Shown here in pieces: positions 17,017 through 25,577 of a DNA stretch of 64,000 nt. The notes beneath the pieces are model-generated. The model was not told the DNA's origin. It did no database searches and saw only the letters and a program-made list of their open reading frames with translations. Position numbers and translations under genes: made by a program. Every line of letters starts with the position of its first letter. Position 1 is the stretch's first letter. Source of the DNA: Desulfovibrio intestinalis (GTDB lineage: Bacteria > Desulfobacterota > Desulfovibrionia > Desulfovibrionales > Desulfovibrionaceae); assembly GCF_014202345.1 (NCBI RefSeq), contig NZ_JACHGO010000001.1, positions 496,001-560,000 on the forward strand, read 5' to 3'.

Positions 17017-19005
17017 CTATACGGTGTTTCCGCGTTCCACCCGAATATGGTTCAGAACCGTTAGCCGTTGCAGCAAACCCTTAAGGGCGTAACGGATCTT
17101 GCTTCTGGCGTCTTCCATAAGGTCTTGCCGAATTTCCTGAAAAGCCTGCCCCAGAACCTCTTCAATATATTCTCTGTTCTTTGCGGTGATCTTTTCCCGA
17201 TTTTTTTCATTGAGAAGAAATTTGGGCAGTCTTTGTCGCTGTAGAAATTTTTTGCCAAATTTGCCCAAGGCCCATGTTCCGGCAAAGGCTGCAGCCCCTC
17301 CGAGCACCGCGGATATTGGCTCACCTGTTGTAAGCAGCATTTTTTCGCCAATGGCAAAGGCCGCCACACCAGGCAAAACGGCCACAGCCATAACATCCAT
17401 AGTATTAAGCAGCGTAAGGCGTGAAACCTTCACCTGCACGGCGTCGAAAAAACTTGTGCTGAGGGTGTGGGCTGAAAAATTCAGTCTGGGTGCGAGGTAG
17501 ACGCCATTTTCACGCAACCAGCGGTTGAATTGCAATCGTAGTTCTTTTTCAATTTCTTTGCGGGCTGCTTCTGTTCGCTCTTGAACTATGGTTAACAGGC
17601 CAGTATCATTCTGGATTCTTTCGCTGATTTCCCGCTCGATGTCTTCAACCGTTTTTCGGGCTTCCTGAGCAGATTCAAGAACACTTAATATATCTCTGAC
17701 AGCAATACGTTCTGCACAGGTTTTGGCTGCCATTTTGGTGTGCTTTTCAAAAATGCCCTGTGCCAGATCAGAGACCCTCATGCAAAAATCTTCGCTTTGT
17801 TCCTCTAGCAGGGTCTTTATCCTGAGGTGGGTGTTCAGCAGCATAGGATAAAGGGCGAGCCCAAAGGCGATATCTTCATAGGTGCGCGGGCTCATAACAA
17901 TATTATCTGTGCCGAAAACGTCACGAACCGCATCGTGCGCAAAAAACCAGCCGCTGCTGCCGCCTGTGAGAATGACTTTGTCTATGCTCTTTTGCCGCCT
18001 GATTTCGTAAAGAATATCCTTGAACCAGGAGATGAGCCCTACTTGGCGGCCTTGCAGCATATCTCCGGCAACAGCCCCCAGCGCGCCCCTGTTGGCATAC
18101 TGACGAAGTATGCCCAACAGCGATTCCGAAGCCGTATAGCTTTCAGCCGCGTTGACCACTTGCTGCCATGTAAGCTCATGTAAATAGGCGTGTTTTTGTT
18201 TGCCCTGCGCATCGAACCACGAAAGGTGCAGGCTGACGGCACTGTTGACATCCTGCTGCAATATTTTGGAAAAGCGTTCCTTTTCTGCCTTACACAAAAC
18301 CCAGTGGACGTAATACTCACAAACGTCAGCCTGGACCTGATTGAGCAGGCCGGGGTTGTGGCGGCAGAAAAGTTGAAAAAGCAGGTCGTCAAAAAGGCGT
18401 CCACCCAGCAGGCGATCGCCGCCGCACTGTAGGATTTCCGAATTCTCAGCCAGGGTGAAATCGCAGGTGCCGCCGCCAAAGTCCAATATGAGCAGGCTGT
18501 GTTCCAGGTCATCCAACTCTATGGCCCCAGACTGGAGGCAGGATATCATGGCCGCGTCAGATTCCTTGATAAGGGAGGGTGCAGGCCAGCCCGCATCTTT
18601 GAAGCATTGTGAAAGGCTTATACCGAAGCTTTCGCGCGTTCTGGAGGGAACACCTACAAATATCTGGCTATCTGATTCCAAAGTATCCTGCGGCAATTCT
18701 TTGCGCAGCATGCGAAGAAAATCAGTCATCCAGCGTGCAGCCTCGGCATTTTCTTCGCCTATTTCTGGTTTGAACTGACTGCGAAGTTCGCGGCGTGAAC
18801 GCAGGCTGGCATTGGCGTAATACTCGCTCTCTGCCAAATGGCCGATCAAAAGAGGTGAATCGTTTTCATAAAGAATGGCGGTTTCAACGCAACCATCCGG
18901 CGCGCTGACCCGAGGGAGTATCACGGGGTGTGGAGCCGATGAACTTTTATGCGCGCCGTAGACGTAGGTGTTGCTGGTGCCAAGGTCTATGCCCAGTATT
19001 TTCAT
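17017..19005 (-). CDS. Hsp70-like ATPase with C-terminal membrane hairpin
   Basis: A 662-residue protein with an actin/Hsp70-type ATPase domain. Phosphate 1 reads GIDLGTSNTYV (residues 4-14), phosphate 2 LILDFGGGTCDF (about 205) and the adenosine motif VILTGGSSGWFF (about 360). There is no DnaK substrate-binding domain. Instead the C-terminal third has charged coiled-coil-prone helices (EDIEREISERIQ, ERTEAARKEIEKEL), then two hydrophobic segments at about 535-585 (VMAVAVLPGVAAFAIG and ISAVLGGAAAFAGTWALG) and a basic helical tail. That suggests a membrane-attached ATPase. The ATG at 19003-19005 has GGGAGG upstream and overlaps the stop of the upstream gene by four bases (ATGA). Function unknown; see findings. 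Confidence 0.82.
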   Translation of the reverse strand: MKILGIDLGTSNTYVYGAHKSSSAPHPVILPRVSAPDGCVETAILYENDSPLLIGHLAESEYYANASLRSRRELRSQFKPEIGEENAEAARWMTDFLRMLRKELPQDTLESDSQIFVGVPSRTRESFGISLSQCFKDAGWPAPSLIKESDAAMISCLQSGAIELDDLEHSLLILDFGGGTCDFTLAENSEILQCGGDRLLGGRLFDDLLFQLFCRHNPGLLNQVQADVCEYYVHWVLCKAEKERFSKILQQDVNSAVSLHLSWFDAQGKQKHAYLHELTWQQVVNAAESYTASESLLGILRQYANRGALGAVAGDMLQGRQVGLISWFKDILYEIRRQKSIDKVILTGGSSGWFFAHDAVRDVFGTDNIVMSPRTYEDIAFGLALYPMLLNTHLRIKTLLEEQSEDFCMRVSDLAQGIFEKHTKMAAKTCAERIAVRDILSVLESAQEARKTVEDIEREISERIQNDTGLLTIVQERTEAARKEIEKELRLQFNRWLRENGVYLAPRLNFSAHTLSTSFFDAVQVKVSRLTLLNTMDVMAVAVLPGVAAFAIGEKMLLTTGEPISAVLGGAAAFAGTWALGKFGKKFLQRQRLPKFLLNEKNREKITAKNREYIEEVLGQAFQEIRQDLMEDARSKIRYALKGLLQRLTVLNHIRVERGNTV

Positions 19006-20069
19006 GCTCTGGCCCTCCCGAAGGGGGCGGTTTCTTTCTGTACATGCCCCTTGATGACCGCGTCGCCTGCCCGGGAATAGCGGCGTAGCACACGGCAATG
19101 GTCGCCGTTTTTCACAAGGCCGATGGTGTCGTAAAGTTCTGCATGAACGGCGTCGTCCCACAGAATATGACCATCGTTTTCGGCAAGGTTGTACCCCATA
19201 AACGCAAGCTGTTCTGTGAGAAACTGTCTGGGCTCCTCCTCCATACCGTCCAGCAGGTGAATAACGCTTTGGGCCAGGGGGCAGTCATTTCTGTGGCATT
19301 TGCCCGATTGCGGTGTTGCCAGCTCTGTGCCCCTGAGGCTGTCCAGCTCTGCCTGCAACTGGTCCCAGACAGAGAAAAAGGTCATGAGATTACGAGCGCG
19401 GGCTTGCGCCTGCTGGTTCAAAGAAAGCTTGAAGGCAATTACGTCAAGCGAGGTGGTTTTTTTTGCCAGTAGCACAAAAAGAAATGCGGCTCCAAGCAGC
19501 AGATATGTGCGCTTCAAGAGGCCCGGCGCGCTGCTTGTTCCAAAAACGGCACTTTTGAAATCCGCCCAGGAGGTCAGCCGAAGAATTCCGGCGACTATGC
19601 TGGCGGCAAAGGTTGCCAGTGCGCCCAGACCCAAAAAGATCAAAAGCCGGGTTCGTGCCTTGGGATTGCCTGCCAGATACTCAGCGCCGTAGAGCATGCC
19701 AAGCACCGTGGTCACGCGGATTATTTCCCCGCCCATATCTATGAGGCCCAACAGGTTTGACAACAGGCCGCCAATAAAGAAGCCAAGAAAAACGATACCT
19801 GCCATGCTCGGCAGGGAGTACCGCTTTACATACAGGACATCAGTGGAAAAATCCGGCATGTCGCGGGCAAGGCTCCAGCGCAAATCTTCGGGGATGTCTG
19901 CGCTGGTTGATTTTGCGGCGCACAAAGCCACAAGATCTTCCTTGAGGTCAGAAAGAAGCTGCCGATGCTGTGTAAAATCCTTGGGAAAAGATGTTATTTT
20001 TTCAAGGGTTGCATCTGTAACTGACGTTATATCTGGCATGGATTCAGTTGCGGGGCTGGTCATTGTCAT
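19002..20069 (-). CDS. Four-helix membrane protein paired with the Hsp70-like ATPase
   Basis: Unrecognised 355-residue protein. Residues 1-85 are soluble and acidic. Hydrophobic segments lie at about 88-110, 115-132, 141-163 and 187-203. A cytoplasmic tail follows, with a CHRNDC segment near 258-263 and a C-terminal stretch, about 310-346 (ELYDTIGLVKNGDHCRVLRRY, then AGDAVIKGHVQKE), that loosely resembles the beta-domain of GrpE, the nucleotide-exchange factor of Hsp70. That resemblance is my own reading and weak. The four-base overlap with the ATPase gene implies a coupled two-protein system. No close relative among the neighbours. Confidence 0.7.
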   Translation of the reverse strand: MTMTSPATESMPDITSVTDATLEKITSFPKDFTQHRQLLSDLKEDLVALCAAKSTSADIPEDLRWSLARDMPDFSTDVLYVKRYSLPSMAGIVFLGFFIGGLLSNLLGLIDMGGEIIRVTTVLGMLYGAEYLAGNPKARTRLLIFLGLGALATFAASIVAGILRLTSWADFKSAVFGTSSAPGLLKRTYLLLGAAFLFVLLAKKTTSLDVIAFKLSLNQQAQARARNLMTFFSVWDQLQAELDSLRGTELATPQSGKCHRNDCPLAQSVIHLLDGMEEEPRQFLTEQLAFMGYNLAENDGHILWDDAVHAELYDTIGLVKNGDHCRVLRRYSRAGDAVIKGHVQKETAPFGRARA

Positions 20070-20861
20070 CTGGTTGTCCCGGTTGCGGTGTGGGGCATGC
20101 AGTCAGAGGGTGCGTACTACTGGCCTCAAAGGCGAAAACAGAGATGATTTTGAACAATTTATTAATGAAATAAGTCAATTGTTCTGCACAAATTTGTGTG
20201 TAAATCTGTGTCACCAAATAGGCGTTGGCGAGCTTTGCTTGCCGTAAAGCGACTATTTAAAGAGTAAAATGCTCTAAAAACATGCATGTGAAAAGGTAGC
20301 GCACACTGCTGCCAAGTCAAGGGCGGCGCGGTTTCCGTACATGGACATTGACGAGGTAAAGAACATAAAATCATCTTGCCGCAGAAGGCGTTAACCATGC
20401 GTTAGGCTGTGTCGCCACAAGCGTCTTTTCAGTTATTTCTGCGCCGAATTCCGCTTTGATCCCGTCGAGCGCGGCTAGAGGACACATCCTGCATACGAGG
20501 CGCGTGATTTTTGATATAACTGAGGATGTATCATGTGATGCTGCTGCCTAAGATGTCAGGCAAAAATGTTCGGCAAAGCTGTTTGGATGGTAGGATTGGC
20601 TGGATAAAAGGAATTGCTGCCTGATTAATCGAGATGTGCATCAAGCGGGGTAGCGGCCAAGGCCGAGCTGCGGCTGAAGATGACATAAGGGAAAGCAGCT
20701 TTTCTATGTCAGAAGTGTGCTCTTACGTTTTTTCCGGAAAAGAATGAGGCTATTTACCCAGTACCAGGAAAAAGACGGAGCAGTACGATCTCTCGCATAT
20801 TTTCGAGCGAGATACGTCATGCAACAACGCTAAAGTCATCTGCTTTCAGAGCCAAGGTGTG
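20070..20861. other. 792-base intergenic stretch with one repeat copy
   Basis: It contains the repeat at 20165-20276 and a small palindrome around 20792-20813 (TCTCGC with complement GCGAGA) without a T-run. No coding frame in it has a ribosome site or recognisable motif. It separates two minus-strand operons and should hold the promoter of the membrane/Hsp70-like pair. Confidence 0.6.
20165..20276. repeat. TAGAGC-ended intergenic repeat, copy A
   Basis: 112 bases aligning without gaps to 33685-33796. Shared words include GTTCTGCA, AAATAGGCGT, GCGACTATTT and the terminal GCTCTA. A central hairpin (20227-20243, GGCGAGC-TTT-GCTTGCC) is kept with one G-U pair where copy B has a perfect stem. 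This copy lies upstream of the membrane-protein gene rather than at a gene end. Confidence 0.75.
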
Positions 20862-21905
20862 CTAGACGAAGCAGCCTTTTAATAATGGGTCTTCGTCCAG
20901 AATGCGGCGCGCCTCAGGCAGACAATCGCGCAGTGAAAGCACGGTGAAAAAATCTTCTTTCATGCTGGGCGCAAGACGAATGGCCTCAAGCCATTCCTGT
21001 TGGGAAAAGGGTGCGGCACGCAGGGCATCCCAAAATCCGGTTTTAGTGAAAACATCGGCCAGAATTTCCGTATTCCGCTCTTGAAACTGGCTGACAAAGT
21101 AGGTGGCCATACCAACCTGAAGGCCATGCAAATGCGGATGCGCCGATGTAGCATCCAGAGCGTGAGAAATAAGATGCTCGCTGCCGCTTGTGGGGCGAGA
21201 GCTGCCGCAGATTTCCATAGCTATGCCATTCAGCATGAGAGCCGTGCCCAGTAAGGCCATACCGGGAGCGTCATACGAGGGATTGGCGAGAAACTGGTGC
21301 ACCGTGGCATCGGAAAGCAGGGCCGCAAGATCGTTGACGGGTTCGCCCTTGTTGTGAAAGGCCAGTTTCCAGTCATAGACAGCGGTGAGTTTTGCCACCA
21401 GGTCACCGATGCCCGACAGCCAGAGAGACCGCGGCGCTGAAAGGCACACGTCCACATCAATGATAACGCCCTGTGGCAGCGTGGCTGCCAGGGAACGGCG
21501 CTTCCCGTGCATGGTCAGGCTGGATTGCGGGCTACAAAAGCCGTCGTTGGAAAGAGAGGTGGGCACGGCAAGGTAGGGAAGCCGGGCCAGAAAAGCCAGA
21601 TATTTTGCCATATCCAAGGCTTTACCACCGCCCAGCCCCACAATGGCCGTGGTCTTTTTGGGCAGAAGGGTGAACAGCTCCACCACGTCTTCAAAGCTGT
21701 TGTCGTCCACATCAATCCAGGGGCCGGTGTGGATGTGGTTTTCCTCCAGTCCGTTCCGAGCCTTTTGGGTGACGGCATCCGGCAGTTGCCCGGTCAGTAT
21801 GAGAACATTGGTAAAGCCGGAGCGGCTCAGGTAGATGCCAAGGCGCGACAATGCGCCCGGTTTGATGCGCACGAGGTAAGGAACACGGATATGGCTGTTG
21901 TTCAT
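20862..21905 (-). CDS. Glycerol-1-phosphate dehydrogenase family protein (AraM/EgsA-like)
   Basis: Member of the iron-type alcohol dehydrogenase/dehydroquinate synthase fold, G1P dehydrogenase branch, which reduces dihydroxyacetone phosphate to sn-glycerol 1-phosphate with NAD(P)H. In the 347-residue product the nucleotide-binding GLGGGKALDMAKYLA is near residue 90 and VPTSLSNDGFCSPQSSL near 115. Metal ligands fit SGIGDLVAKLTAVYDW (Asp), SGSEHLISHALD (His) and HGLQVGMA (His). The start at 21903-21905 overlaps the HAD-phosphatase stop by four bases. G1P is the archaeal lipid backbone; in Bacillus it feeds PcrB-type prenyl ethers. Which pathway it serves here is not visible. Confidence 0.85.
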   Translation of the reverse strand: MNNSHIRVPYLVRIKPGALSRLGIYLSRSGFTNVLILTGQLPDAVTQKARNGLEENHIHTGPWIDVDDNSFEDVVELFTLLPKKTTAIVGLGGGKALDMAKYLAFLARLPYLAVPTSLSNDGFCSPQSSLTMHGKRRSLAATLPQGVIIDVDVCLSAPRSLWLSGIGDLVAKLTAVYDWKLAFHNKGEPVNDLAALLSDATVHQFLANPSYDAPGMALLGTALMLNGIAMEICGSSRPTSGSEHLISHALDATSAHPHLHGLQVGMATYFVSQFQERNTEILADVFTKTGFWDALRAAPFSQQEWLEAIRLAPSMKEDFFTVLSLRDCLPEARRILDEDPLLKGCFV

Positions 21906-22573
21906 TGAGCGCTCCTTTGCGTGTCTCTGGAAAGCAGGGCATCGGCTACGTCTGACCAGACAGAAAAACTCTGAAATTCTTCGTGATAGCGGCCAAGGGC
22001 TGTGGCCAGATCGGCCCGGGCGAACCGCAGGCCGGGGTTTACGCCAAGGGCGGCAGGCAGGTCGGCAAATCCGTCGCCAGCAAAGGCAACGGTGTAGCCC
22101 TGGCGTGTGTATGACCGCACAATACCTGCCTTGTCCACGCCTGTCTCGTGACAATAAAAAGGAGAATCCACTGGGCCTTGCATACGCAGGCTGCCGTTGT
22201 CCTCAAGGCTTGTGGGATTTGAATAGATTTCAAGGTCCACTCCGGCTGCGGCCAGCACCCGCCGGATATACCAGTCGCACCCGGCTGAAGCCACTACAAT
22301 TTCCCAGCCCGCGTTGCGCAAACTGTCAACAGCGGCGCTCAGGCGTGGATCAGGATTCATTGCAAGGGCCAGTGCGTTCAGTTCGGATTCCGAAGCGCGA
22401 ACCTTGGCAAGAATTTGCTGCAACGCAGAAAGGTGGGTGATTTTTCCTTCTCGGTATTCCTGCCAGGGGGCAATATCCTGCGGTGTTAACAGATTTTCAA
22501 CCACCATCTTGTAAAAATCGTGAGCGGTGATGGTTCCGTCAAAATCTGTCACAAGAATGCGGGGACTGGTCAT
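21902..22573 (-). CDS. HAD-superfamily phosphatase (HAD-IB, MtnX-like)
   Basis: Predicted aspartate-nucleophile phosphomonoesterase of 223 residues. Motif I is DFDGTIT (Asp10, Asp12). Motif II lies in the VVASAGC strand, motif III is the Lys in GVDKAGIV, and motif IV is GDGFADLPAA. Arrangement and length resemble the MtnX/PSP group. The gene overlaps the glycerol-1-phosphate dehydrogenase gene by four bases, so a role on a product of that enzyme (for example glycerol 1-phosphate to glycerol) is a reasonable inference. No methionine-salvage gene is nearby, which argues against a true MtnX role. Confidence 0.83.
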   Translation of the reverse strand: MTSPRILVTDFDGTITAHDFYKMVVENLLTPQDIAPWQEYREGKITHLSALQQILAKVRASESELNALALAMNPDPRLSAAVDSLRNAGWEIVVASAGCDWYIRRVLAAAGVDLEIYSNPTSLEDNGSLRMQGPVDSPFYCHETGVDKAGIVRSYTRQGYTVAFAGDGFADLPAALGVNPGLRFARADLATALGRYHEEFQSFSVWSDVADALLSRDTQRSAQ

Positions 22574-22762
22574 GATATTTCTCCCTATGTCGTGGTTGAT
22601 AGGGGGCTACGGCTGGCTGGGCGCATTGTCGTTGCAAATGCAAGATGTTTAACAACGGGAAAGCAGAATTGTTGTTTGCAGCGATGCGCCGTAAACTCAG
22701 TAAGAGATCGTGCTGCCAGCAGGACGCCAACTTTGAAGTGCGAACATTTTCAAGTTTGTTTG

Positions 22763-23257
22763 CTAGTCGCCAGCGTTGCGGGCAATTTCCGCCAGGGATC
22801 CGCTAACGGCTCGCAACAGATCTTCTGGGTTCAGCAGTATCTGAACCCCGCGTAGTCCGGCGCTTATGTATATACTTTGATGCTCAAGCGCGCTGAGGTC
22901 CACATAGACGGGATAATCTTTTTTGCCGCCCAGGGGGGAGCAGCCGCCCCGCACATATCCGGTAAGAGGGCGCACGTCTTTGAGGGGTACCATTTCCACA
23001 TGCTTGTTGCCTGAGGCGGAGGCCAGAGCCTTGAGGTTCAGCTCGTCATTGGCGGGTATGCACGCCATAAGCACGCCAGTTTTATCACCCCGGGCAACAA
23101 GTGTTTTGAAGACCGTATTCGGCTCCACTCCCAGATGGTGGGCCAGCGTGACACCAGAAAGGTCGTTTTCGTCCACGTCAACCTGATGCAGGGTATACGC
23201 GATGCCCTGATTTTCCAGTTGCCGGGCGGCATTGGTTTTGCTGATTTTGGCTGCCAT
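22763..23257 (-). CDS. ybaK: YbaK/EbsC-type aminoacyl-tRNA deacylase
   Basis: Trans-editing hydrolase that clears mischarged Cys-tRNA(Pro) (YbaK) or related species. The 164-residue protein shows the family pattern: N-terminal KTNAARQLENQGIAY, HHLGVEPNTVFKTLVARG with the catalytic-region Lys, CIPANDELNLKALASASG, and GYVRGGCSPLGGKKDYPVYVD with the conserved GxxSP-type GGCSPLG. It follows the hybrid kinase gene by 32 bases on the same strand and may be cotranscribed by chance. Confidence 0.9.
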   Translation of the reverse strand: MAAKISKTNAARQLENQGIAYTLHQVDVDENDLSGVTLAHHLGVEPNTVFKTLVARGDKTGVLMACIPANDELNLKALASASGNKHVEMVPLKDVRPLTGYVRGGCSPLGGKKDYPVYVDLSALEHQSIYISAGLRGVQILLNPEDLLRAVSGSLAEIARNAGD

Positions 23258-23289
23258 GATCGGTTAGTTGGGCGGTTGGCGAAAAATTG

Positions 23290-25341
23290 TCAGGAACGGT
23301 TGAGCCAATGGGACAATTTTTTACGCAAAGCCGCCAGGCTGACGGGTTTGGAAATATGGTCACTCATGCCCGAGCGCATGATTTCATCTACGGTTTCGGG
23401 CAGGGTAACGGCGGTCATTGCAATAATGGGCAAGGGTTTTTTGCCGATTTTCATCTTTTGCCGGATTTCAGTGGTGGCGGTCATGCCATCCATAACCGGC
23501 ATATACACGTCCATAAGAACGGCGTCATAAGAATTTTCAAGCGCCATGTGCACGGCTTCCCGGCCATTTTGGGCCAGATCGCATTCAATGTGAAGATGGC
23601 GCAGCATGGCCTTGGCGATTTCCTGATTGATCTCGTTGTCTTCCACCAGAAGTATCTTGAGATCTTCTGTATTCTCCAGCGGGGGGACGCCGTGTGAATC
23701 GTCCTCGGCTTCGCTGTATACATTTCGGGCTGGCATGCAGGGGATGCGCAGGTGGAAGCACGAACCGGAACCGAGTTCGCTTTCGCACCAAAGGCTGCCC
23801 TGCATGAGTTCCGCAATGCGCTTGCAGATGGTCAGTCCAAGGCCTGTGCCGCCGAAGCGGCGGCTGATGCTGGAGCTGGCCTGAGTATATGGGTCGAAAA
23901 GATGTTGCTGGTATTCGCGGCTGATGCCCATGCCCGTATCTGAAATGATAAAATGCAGGCTGTCTTCTGACTTGTGTTGTTCTCTGATAATTTGCAGGCC
24001 TACATTGCCCCTTGCCGTGAACTTGACCGCGTTGCTCAGAAGATTGAGCAACACCTGTTTCAGGCGCAAGCCATCGCCCCACAGTTTGAGAGGCACGTCA
24101 TCCGCCAGTTCACATTTGTACTGAAGTCCCTTTTGTTCCAGGGGAAAGCGAATGGATGTGTATACAAAATCAAGAACTTCTTCGACCATAAAGTTGACGT
24201 TTTCCAACACCATCTTGTTGGCTTCAATTTTGGAGAGGTCGAGGATGTCGTTAATGATTGCAAGCAGATTTGTGGAGGATGAGCGTATTTTGTGCAGGTA
24301 TTCTTTAATATCCCCGTCAGGTGCGCTTTGCAGCGCCAGATGTGTGAGGCCGATGATGCCGTTGAGCGGGGTGCGTATTTCGTGGCTCATGTGAGCCAGG
24401 AATTCGCTTTTTGCCTGCGAGGCAATGACTGCAGACTGTTTTTCGTGCCGCGTGCGCAAAATATCTGTAACGTCGGTGGCGATAGACAGGCGCACGGGTT
24501 TGTCGTCATCCCACTTGATGACTTTGTCCACAACCGTATAGGTGCGCTTGGACATCTCGTTCTGGTAGGTCCATTGATATGGCTCGCCCGTTTCCTGAAT
24601 AATGGAATTTGTGCAGTAGGGACAGGGGTGTTCGCGCCCCATGAGTTTTTTGTAGCAGATGTCGTGTTGTAGATCTTCAGGATCGGGAAAGGTTTCTTTT
24701 ACGCTTTTGTTTGAAAACAGTATCTTGTTGGTTTCCATGTCAATAATACAGACAGGATTGGAAAACGCGTCCAAGATGTCGCGCAGTTGCCGATGTTTTC
24801 GGCGTAGTCGCCCGTAAAGACGAAAGTGCGTCAGTACCATTGCCAGGATATTGCCCAGTAAATGACAGATACTGGTTTCTTCAGGCGTCCATTCCCGCGC
24901 CTGGGTTTGCCGGGTGAGGCAAAGCCCCCCGTACAACTGGCCTTCGTGCAGGATAGGGATGCAGAATGCGGATTTGATCTGGCGGGCTTGCAGCGATTTT
25001 TTTTGTGGTCCTTCGGGCAAGTGCTCAACGTCTGAAATGCACAGGCTTGCCCGGCGGGTAAAAGCTTCAAGCACCGGGGCAAGATCATCAAGGGTGGGCG
25101 GGGGCAGGCTGCAGGCTGAGCTTTGCCGGGCGCTTGTCCAGGCAAAGGGCTCGAACCATGTGTCGTTGATGTATTCTATAAGGGTTACCTGCCCGCAGTG
25201 CAGGGTTTCGCCAATACTGGCCAGACTGGCCTGCAGGAAGGGTTCCTTACGGTCGTGAAGGAGCGCTGAACTGGAAATTTCCAGTGCCAGAATCAGGGGG
25301 TTGGCATAGGGGCCGTCAGAGGCCTTGAAAGGGGCTGACAT
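23290..25341 (-). CDS. Hybrid sensor histidine kinase (GAF-PAS-HisKA-HATPase-REC)
   Basis: A 683-residue soluble sensor kinase with no membrane segment. Residues 20-175 look like a GAF domain and 185-300 a PAS domain. The PAS carries three cysteines (Cys229, Cys240, Cys243 in the HPCPYC stretch), a pattern suited to redox or metal sensing. The phosphorylated His320 lies in SHEIRTPLNG; ATPase boxes are NLLSNAVKF, ISDTGMGIS and FGGTGLGLTI. A receiver follows from 560 with acceptor Asp611 in LMDVYMP. A TTG four codons upstream could start it, but the ATG at 25339-25341 has GGAG at good spacing. No separate response regulator is adjacent, so the output partner is elsewhere. Confidence 0.92.
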   Translation of the reverse strand: MSAPFKASDGPYANPLILALEISSSALLHDRKEPFLQASLASIGETLHCGQVTLIEYINDTWFEPFAWTSARQSSACSLPPPTLDDLAPVLEAFTRRASLCISDVEHLPEGPQKKSLQARQIKSAFCIPILHEGQLYGGLCLTRQTQAREWTPEETSICHLLGNILAMVLTHFRLYGRLRRKHRQLRDILDAFSNPVCIIDMETNKILFSNKSVKETFPDPEDLQHDICYKKLMGREHPCPYCTNSIIQETGEPYQWTYQNEMSKRTYTVVDKVIKWDDDKPVRLSIATDVTDILRTRHEKQSAVIASQAKSEFLAHMSHEIRTPLNGIIGLTHLALQSAPDGDIKEYLHKIRSSSTNLLAIINDILDLSKIEANKMVLENVNFMVEEVLDFVYTSIRFPLEQKGLQYKCELADDVPLKLWGDGLRLKQVLLNLLSNAVKFTARGNVGLQIIREQHKSEDSLHFIISDTGMGISREYQQHLFDPYTQASSSISRRFGGTGLGLTICKRIAELMQGSLWCESELGSGSCFHLRIPCMPARNVYSEAEDDSHGVPPLENTEDLKILLVEDNEINQEIAKAMLRHLHIECDLAQNGREAVHMALENSYDAVLMDVYMPVMDGMTATTEIRQKMKIGKKPLPIIAMTAVTLPETVDEIMRSGMSDHISKPVSLAALRKKLSHWLNRS

Positions 25342-25447
25342 GCGGCGCTCCAAAAAAGGTTAAGCAAATTGCTGCGATAAGGTGGCACCATATCCGGTTG
25401 AAGAGAGGGGTGTCAATAAAAGGGGCACTATAGAGCTGGTATTTCGT

Positions 25448-25577
25448 TAGAGCATTTTAACTTTGAAAAAGCTTAAATCCTCTAACGCTGCACCGCGGCG
25501 TGAATTCCGTCGAAAATCGTATTTCCGGCAGAATGATAACTGTGAAATGTAATGCATTTCAAAGTTAAACTGCTCTA
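25448..25577. repeat. Intergenic element with 21-base terminal inverted repeats
   Basis: The left arm 25448-25468 (TAGAGCATTTTAACTTTGAAA) and the right arm 25557-25577 are inverted copies with one mismatch, bounding about 130 bases with no open frame. It has the look of a miniature inverted-repeat element. The right end overlaps the coaE stop codon: the TAG is the first three bases of the repeat. Related ends occur at 13833, 20276 and 33796. Confidence 0.8.
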
